DNA from: Pseudomonadota bacterium
GTDB taxonomy: Bacteria > Myxococcota > Polyangia > Polyangiales > Polyangiaceae
Length of the DNA: 8,229 nucleotides
Direction of reading: 5' to 3'
Assembly: GCA_023419055.1 (NCBI GenBank)
Contig: JAEZYO010000925.1
Span: 1 to 8,229 of the forward strand
Positions 5,015 through 8,229 of the stretch are shown here, piece after piece. The notes under the pieces are model-generated. The model searched no databases, was not told the DNA's origin, and saw nothing but the letters and a program-made list of their open reading frames with translations. Numbering within the stretch: the first letter of the stretch is position 1; each line of letters opens with the position of its first letter. Made by a program: the position numbers and the translations under genes.

Positions 5015-5800
5015 GTGGGCAACAACGGCAAGGACGGCATTCCGCATCACGTCGCGATCATCATGGATGGCAACGGTCGCTGGGCGAAGGCTCGGGGCCT
5101 CGCGAGAGCGGAAGGGCACGCCGAAGGTGCGCGCGCAGTGCGAGACGCGGTCGAGACCTCGGCGCGCGTCGGTATCAAGTACCTGACTTTGTACGCCTTC
5201 AGCGTCGCCAACTGGGCGCGTCCGAAGGGTGAGGTCGAGGCGCTCATGCGCCTGCTCGTCGATTTCGCGAAGAGCGAGCGCGCCGAGCTTCGTCAGAACG
5301 GCATCCGCTTGAACGTCATCGGTTCGATCGAAGACCTACCGACGGTCACGCGGCGCGCGGTCGAAGATCTCATGCAGTACACCGCTGACGGCGACCGCAT
5401 GACGCTGACCCTGGCCCTGTCTTACGGCGGCCGCCAGGACATCATCGACGCGGCGCGCTTGCTCGCGGTTCGAGCCCGGGCGGGTCTCGTGCTCCCCGAA
5501 GAGATCGACGAGGGCTTCTTCCATCGCCACATGACGACGAACATGCTGCCGCCGGTGGATCTCTTGATTAGGACCGGAGGCGAGTCGCGTTTGAGCGACT
5601 TCTTGCTCTTCGAAGCCGCCTACGCAGAGCTCCAGTTTCTGCCGATCATGTGGCCGGACTTCAAGCCGGAGACGCTCCAGCAGGCCCTCGACTACTATCG
5701 CAACAAGGAGCGGCGCTTCGGCATGACGTCCGAGCAGGTTCAGGCTGGCGCTCAGGTCTTGAGCAGCCAGGCTTTCGATCCGCTCGATCGTCCGAGCTGA
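5015..5800 (+). CDS. uppS: Undecaprenyl diphosphate synthase, cis-prenyltransferase (261 aa)
   Basis: UppS adds eight isopentenyl units in cis to farnesyl diphosphate, making the C55 lipid carrier used for peptidoglycan, O-antigen and other wall polymers; it acts at the inner face of the membrane. The family signature is clear: HVAIIMDGNGRWAK (catalytic D18), GHxxGA (residues 35-39), SYGGRQDI, RTGGESRLSDFLL (diphosphate-binding R186 and R192), and AYAEL with E205 followed by WPDF. Length fits the family. The usual FSxENW loop reads FSVANW, so the common Glu is Ala at position 65, and the common SN of the RxSNF motif is SD. The GTG start at 5015 is backed by an AGAGG site; the DGNGRWA motif falls at the normal distance from this N-terminus. 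The cdsA/dxr neighbours often seen beside uppS are not in view. A hairpin terminator follows. Confidence 0.95.
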   Translation: MGNNGKDGIPHHVAIIMDGNGRWAKARGLARAEGHAEGARAVRDAVETSARVGIKYLTLYAFSVANWARPKGEVEALMRLLVDFAKSERAELRQNGIRLNVIGSIEDLPTVTRRAVEDLMQYTADGDRMTLTLALSYGGRQDIIDAARLLAVRARAGLVLPEEIDEGFFHRHMTTNMLPPVDLLIRTGGESRLSDFLLFEAAYAELQFLPIMWPDFKPETLQQALDYYRNKERRFGMTSEQVQAGAQVLSSQAFDPLDRPS

Positions 5801-5826
5801 CCTCCGGACCGCCTCTTCTTCCCCTC

Positions 5827-5848
5827 GCCGAGCCCCGATGGGCTCGGC
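5827..5848. terminator. Hairpin between convergent uppS and lipoprotein genes, likely bidirectional terminator
   Basis: GCCGAGCCC (5827-5835) pairs perfectly with GGGCTCGGC (5840-5848) around the 4-nt loop CGAT. It lies in the 56-bp gap between two convergent stop codons, the usual place for a shared terminator. Neither strand has a following T-run, so it is not a classical intrinsic terminator; many high-G+C genomes use such hairpins. Confidence 0.7.
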
Positions 5849-5856
5849 TGGGCGGG

Positions 5857-6408
5857 TCAGAACTGATACTCGACCGTGTTCAGGGAGCGGACCTTGTCGG
5901 GCCAGCTCACCTGTCGAACAGCGGCCTTGATGCACTCGGCGAGCTTCTCGTTCTTGGGAGTCGTGGTCGCGTCGACCCCGACCGCTCGACCGTCCCAAAC
6001 TGCGACCTTGAGCGTGAACTTCGCCGTGCCGACCTTGCAGGGCTCGTAAAGCTTCACGTCGGAGATGGGCTTCGCCAAGACCTCGGGCTCGAGGTTCGTG
6101 GTCGGAGTGTCCATCGGCACGGCGTTGATCGCCTCGTTGACCGACATACCGTCCTTGAACTCGGGTTCTCTGGGGGAGGCGGCTGCGGAAGCCTTCGGCT
6201 CGCTCGGGCTGTCGTCGTCCGGGCGGTCGCTGCCGGCGGCGGATTGCTCGACGTCATCGGGCGAGTCCGCCGCGGCACCCGTGACATCGGGCTCCTCTGC
6301 CGGCGGCGGAGGTGAGCCTCCGCACGCAGCAAAGCTCGCGAACGCCAAGCAAACCCAGATTGTCCGGTGGAGGCCCCGCATGCGTCGCAGCATATCGCGG
6401 TCCATCAC
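5857..6408 (-). CDS. Lipoprotein with TonB-C/AgmX-like C-terminal domain (up to 183 aa)
   Basis: The N-terminus is a lipoprotein signal peptide ending in a lipobox (SFAAC, Cys29), followed by a disordered Pro/Glu/Asp/Ser/Ala segment (about 32-85). The C-terminal part (about 118-183) has a basic beta/alpha/beta pattern with KVGTAKFTLKVAVWDG, LAECIKAAVRQVSWP and a terminal VEYQF. This is like the C-terminal domains of myxobacterial AgmX/TonB-like proteins (strand, G-turn, Cys-containing helix, W-P, strand). C124 and C159 may form a disulphide. Function is unknown; export and lipid anchoring are the safe inference. ATG codons at 6408, 6405, 6393 and 6381 are all possible. Those at 6393 or 6381 give a more usual signal-peptide length and more room for promoters, since the divergent gene starts at 6440. 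The 6393 start has a weak GGA 7 nt upstream. Confidence 0.8.
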   Translation of the reverse strand: MMDRDMLRRMRGLHRTIWVCLAFASFAACGGSPPPPAEEPDVTGAAADSPDDVEQSAAGSDRPDDDSPSEPKASAAASPREPEFKDGMSVNEAINAVPMDTPTTNLEPEVLAKPISDVKLYEPCKVGTAKFTLKVAVWDGRAVGVDATTTPKNEKLAECIKAAVRQVSWPDKVRSLNTVEYQF

Positions 6409-6439
6409 GATCGTCGATAGCGACTATGCTTCGAGGTAG

Positions 6440-6943
6440 ATGCTGCGCGGTACTCCGCATTCGCTTCGTTCGATCTCCTTGCTGGTCGTCGCGCTCTCCG
6501 CGCACGGTTGCGCGACGCAGCTATCGGACGAGAAGCGGCAAGAGCCGAGCAGTCGTCCGCCGGCAAAAAAGCTCCCGGAGCCGAAGCTCGAGATCCCGCC
6601 CGAGCCCCCGTTCGGCAAGCTCGAGGTCCCGAACTCGGGCCTGCCCTGCGACGTGGAAGCAGTCTTGAAAGCCAAGTGCCGCCGCTGTCACGGCGAGCCG
6701 CGCCGGCACAGCGCTCCCTTTTTCCTGCTGCGCTGGGACGACTTCCAGTTCGTGCACCGGAACGAACCGCTCTACGTCCACGTCGCGAAGGTGGTTCGGA
6801 GCGGATTCATGCCGTATCGCATTCCAGCCAATCCACCCGTCGAGCCGCTCACCGAGGCGGAGAAGAAGGTGCTCATCGATTGGTCGGAGGCCGGAGGACC
6901 GCGCGGGGAGTGCGGTTCGGATGCGTCGAAGAGCAAGCCATGA
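6440..6943 (+). CDS. Lipid-anchored c-type cytochrome domain protein (167 aa)
   Basis: The signal peptide ends in AHGC (lipidated Cys24). A Pro/Lys/Glu-rich linker (30-62) follows, then one cytochrome c-like domain: heme-attachment motif C80-R-R-C83-H84-G, the APFFLLRWDDF segment, VRSGFMPYR with Met124 as likely sixth heme ligand, and the final helix LTEAEKKVLIDWSEAGGP. This order is seen in short cytochrome c lipoproteins of myxobacteria and relatives. C70 and C158 flank the domain and could form a disulphide. It should face the periplasm and carry electrons or act as a heme sensor; the partner is not known. The ATG at 6440 has GAGG only 3 nt upstream, a short spacing. It overlaps the exonuclease gene by ATGA, so the two are translated from one transcript. 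Confidence 0.85.
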   Translation: MLRGTPHSLRSISLLVVALSAHGCATQLSDEKRQEPSSRPPAKKLPEPKLEIPPEPPFGKLEVPNSGLPCDVEAVLKAKCRRCHGEPRRHSAPFFLLRWDDFQFVHRNEPLYVHVAKVVRSGFMPYRIPANPPVEPLTEAEKKVLIDWSEAGGPRGECGSDASKSKP

Positions 6944-7824
6944 CGGGACCATCGCCACCCGTCCTGCTCCTCGACACGTTCTCGCTATTTTTCAGGGCCT
7001 TCTACGCCTTGCCACCGATGAACACCGCGGCGGGCGAGCCTACCTCCGCTCTTTATGGTTTCTCGACCTTGATGCTCAAGCTGCTGCGCGAGCAGCCGGG
7101 TGCGAGCCTCGCGTTCGCGCTGGACGCCCCAGCCGCAACGTTTCGTCATTTGACTTACGAAGCGTACAAGGCGGGCCGGGCACCCGCGCCGGATGCTCTC
7201 CGCTCTCAGTTCGAGCGCTTGACGTCGCTGCTCGCCGCCTTCGGCGCGCCGACGTTTCGAGTTCCCGGGTTCGAGGCCGATGATCTGCTCGCGACGTTGG
7301 CGAGGCGCCTGCGCAGCGCGGAACGACCCACGCTCGTCGTGAGCGGCGATCGCGACCTCCTTCAGCTCGCCCACGGTTCCGTTCGCGTCTACTTCGTCGG
7401 TCGACGCGCCAAGGACGCGGTCATCTACGACGAGCGCGCGGTGCTCGAGCGCTTCGGAGTCCCACCCGTGCGCTTGCCGTCCTATGTCGCCTTGATTGGC
7501 GACACCTCCGACAATCTGCCGGGGGTTCCCGGGATCGGACCTTCGACGGCAGCGAAGCTCCTGTCGGAGCGCACGGACTGCAAAGATCTGTTGAGTCGGA
7601 TCGAGGCCGTGAGCCCAGCCCGCGTCCGCGAAGCCCTGCTGACCCACCGCGACCAGATCCTTTCGACCGAGAACCTGGCGCGCTTGCGCGACGACGTCGA
7701 GCTGCCGGAGGGTCCGCTCTCCGCAGCCCCGACCACGGAGGGCGTGCTCGCGCTTCGGAAAATTTTCGAGGAGCTCGAGTTCAAGAGCTTGGGGGCTCGC
7801 CTCGACGCTCTTTTCCCCAGTTGA
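6940..7824 (+). CDS. Stand-alone 5'-3' exonuclease / flap endonuclease (PolA N-terminal type, 294 aa)
   Basis: This is equivalent to the 5'-nuclease domain of DNA polymerase I without the polymerase. Such FEN-type enzymes remove RNA primers and 5' flaps in replication and repair. Metal-ligand positions are visible in order: D12 (LLLDTFSL), D62 (FALDAP), E112/D114/D115 (FEADDLL), D137/D139 (SGDRDLLQL) and D188/D191 (LIGDTSDNLPGV). The helix-hairpin-helix GVPGIGPSTAAKLL (195-208) binds duplex DNA. The N-terminal helical-arch region includes FRHLTYEAYKAGR. Length is that of the nuclease domain alone, and the frame ends cleanly at TGA, so this looks like an intact gene rather than a broken polA. 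ATG 6940 overlaps the cytochrome stop (ATGA); the open frame further upstream only shadows that gene. A J-domain gene follows after 44 bp. All acidic ligands appear conserved, so activity is expected. Confidence 0.92.
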   Translation: MTGPSPPVLLLDTFSLFFRAFYALPPMNTAAGEPTSALYGFSTLMLKLLREQPGASLAFALDAPAATFRHLTYEAYKAGRAPAPDALRSQFERLTSLLAAFGAPTFRVPGFEADDLLATLARRLRSAERPTLVVSGDRDLLQLAHGSVRVYFVGRRAKDAVIYDERAVLERFGVPPVRLPSYVALIGDTSDNLPGVPGIGPSTAAKLLSERTDCKDLLSRIEAVSPARVREALLTHRDQILSTENLARLRDDVELPEGPLSAAPTTEGVLALRKIFEELEFKSLGARLDALFPS

Positions 7825-7868
7825 AGGCAGCGGGAACTCGGGCGGCGTGCCGCTGTCGAACCCAGACG

Positions 7869-8229
7869 ATGCGCGTCCTCCGCGAGGCCCTCGAGCACGA
7901 TCTCTACGAAATCTTGGACGTTTCACGCACGGCGAGCCCGGGAGACCTGCGCGCCGCCTACCGGCGCAAGGCGCGCGAGAGCCACCCGGACCTACATCCT
8001 TTTGAGCCGAGAGCGGGGGAGCGGATGGCGAGGGTCAACCTGGCCGGGCGCGTCCTGCTCGATCCTTATTTGAGGAGCGCCTACGACCGAGTGGCCCCGA
8101 AGCGAGACGCGAGCTCAGCGGAGGAACCAAGACGGGCTTGGTACGAGCGGTCGAGCGTGGCGGCGTCCGGGAGCGACGAATGGGTGAGTCCACCTCGCCC
8201 GCGCAGGTACCGCGCGCGCAGCCGACACG
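7869..8229 (+). CDS. J-domain (DnaJ-like) protein, N-terminal part, runs off the right edge
   Basis: The frame from ATG 7869 stays open to the window end (120 codons seen). Residues 11-74 form a J domain: DLYEILDVSRTASPGDLRAAYRRKARESHPDLHP in helices I-II with the HPD motif at 39-41 that triggers Hsp70 (DnaK) ATPase, then RVNLAGRVLLDPYLRSAYDR for helices III-IV. After residue 75 the sequence turns into an Arg/Ser/Pro-rich disordered region, with no Gly/Phe region or zinc-finger repeats visible so far. It is therefore probably a class III J protein rather than DnaJ itself. It acts as an Hsp70 co-chaperone; its clients are unknown. It lies 44 bp after the exonuclease gene on the same strand, likely in the same operon. 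No clear ribosome-binding site is seen; the start is supported by the domain beginning 10 residues later. Confidence 0.85.
   Translation, partial: MRVLREALEHDLYEILDVSRTASPGDLRAAYRRKARESHPDLHPFEPRAGERMARVNLAGRVLLDPYLRSAYDRVAPKRDASSAEEPRRAWYERSSVAASGSDEWVSPPRPRRYRARSRH

Noticed and set aside
4858..5119. Small minus-strand frames upstream of and overlapping uppS
   Set aside because: They have no ribosome-binding site or domain, and partly mirror uppS codons.
1..8229. Defence system, prophage, transposon or CRISPR array
   Set aside because: No transposase, integrase, Cas, toxin-antitoxin or regular repeat-spacer pattern is visible on either strand; every long gene belongs to a signalling, envelope, proteolysis or repair family.

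Overview
The window is high-G+C bacterial chromosome and most resembles the Myxococcota (Polyangiales/Sorangium-like). The reasons are strong G/C preference at third codon positions, several short lipoproteins with low-complexity Gly- or Pro/Asp-rich tails, a finger-like zinc-ribbon plus GYF-like protein, a stand-alone 5'-3' exonuclease beside an intact heme-c lipoprotein, and a near-consensus sigma-54 promoter. This placement is inferred from style, not from a marker gene. I see no mobile element, CRISPR array, rRNA or tRNA.

Layout: (1) The left edge holds the 5' part of a leftward gene for an N-terminal CxxC...CxxC zinc-ribbon/GYF-like protein (start at 448). (2) A 331-bp divergent intergenic region carries a 7-bp-stem dyad and a -24/-12 (sigma-54) promoter at 717-732 that reads into (3) a Cys/Gly-rich lipoprotein (780-1337). 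(4) Converging on it with only 3 bp between stop codons is an SspB-like ClpXP adaptor (1341-2081, minus) with a very long Ala/Pro/Lys linker and an intact C-terminal LRVIK ClpX-docking motif. Upstream of it on the same strand is (5) a SixA-type phosphohistidine phosphatase (2160-2663). (6) Divergent from sixA, across 66 bp, is a two-component operon: an OmpR/PhoB-class response regulator (2730-3440) and a CreC-like sensor kinase (3437-4822), overlapping by GTGA.

(7) A 192-bp gap with clustered short palindromes precedes uppS, undecaprenyl diphosphate synthase (5015-5800). A 9-bp-stem hairpin (5827-5848) then separates it from (8) a convergent lipoprotein with a TonB-C/AgmX-like end (5857-6408, minus). 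(9) Divergent from that, only about 30-60 bp away, starts a second operon: a lipid-anchored c-type cytochrome (6440-6943), a FEN/PolA-type 5'-3' exonuclease coupled by ATGA (6940-7824), and a J-domain protein running off the right edge (7869-8229).

Together the genes look like housekeeping and signalling (phosphorelay control, regulated proteolysis, envelope lipid carrier synthesis, DNA repair) mixed with lineage-specific envelope lipoproteins. I found no clear new defence or metabolic system. The observations most worth following are the sigma-54-driven Cys-rich lipoprotein, the SspB adaptor with its long basic tether, and the back-to-back phosphohistidine phosphatase and two-component system.
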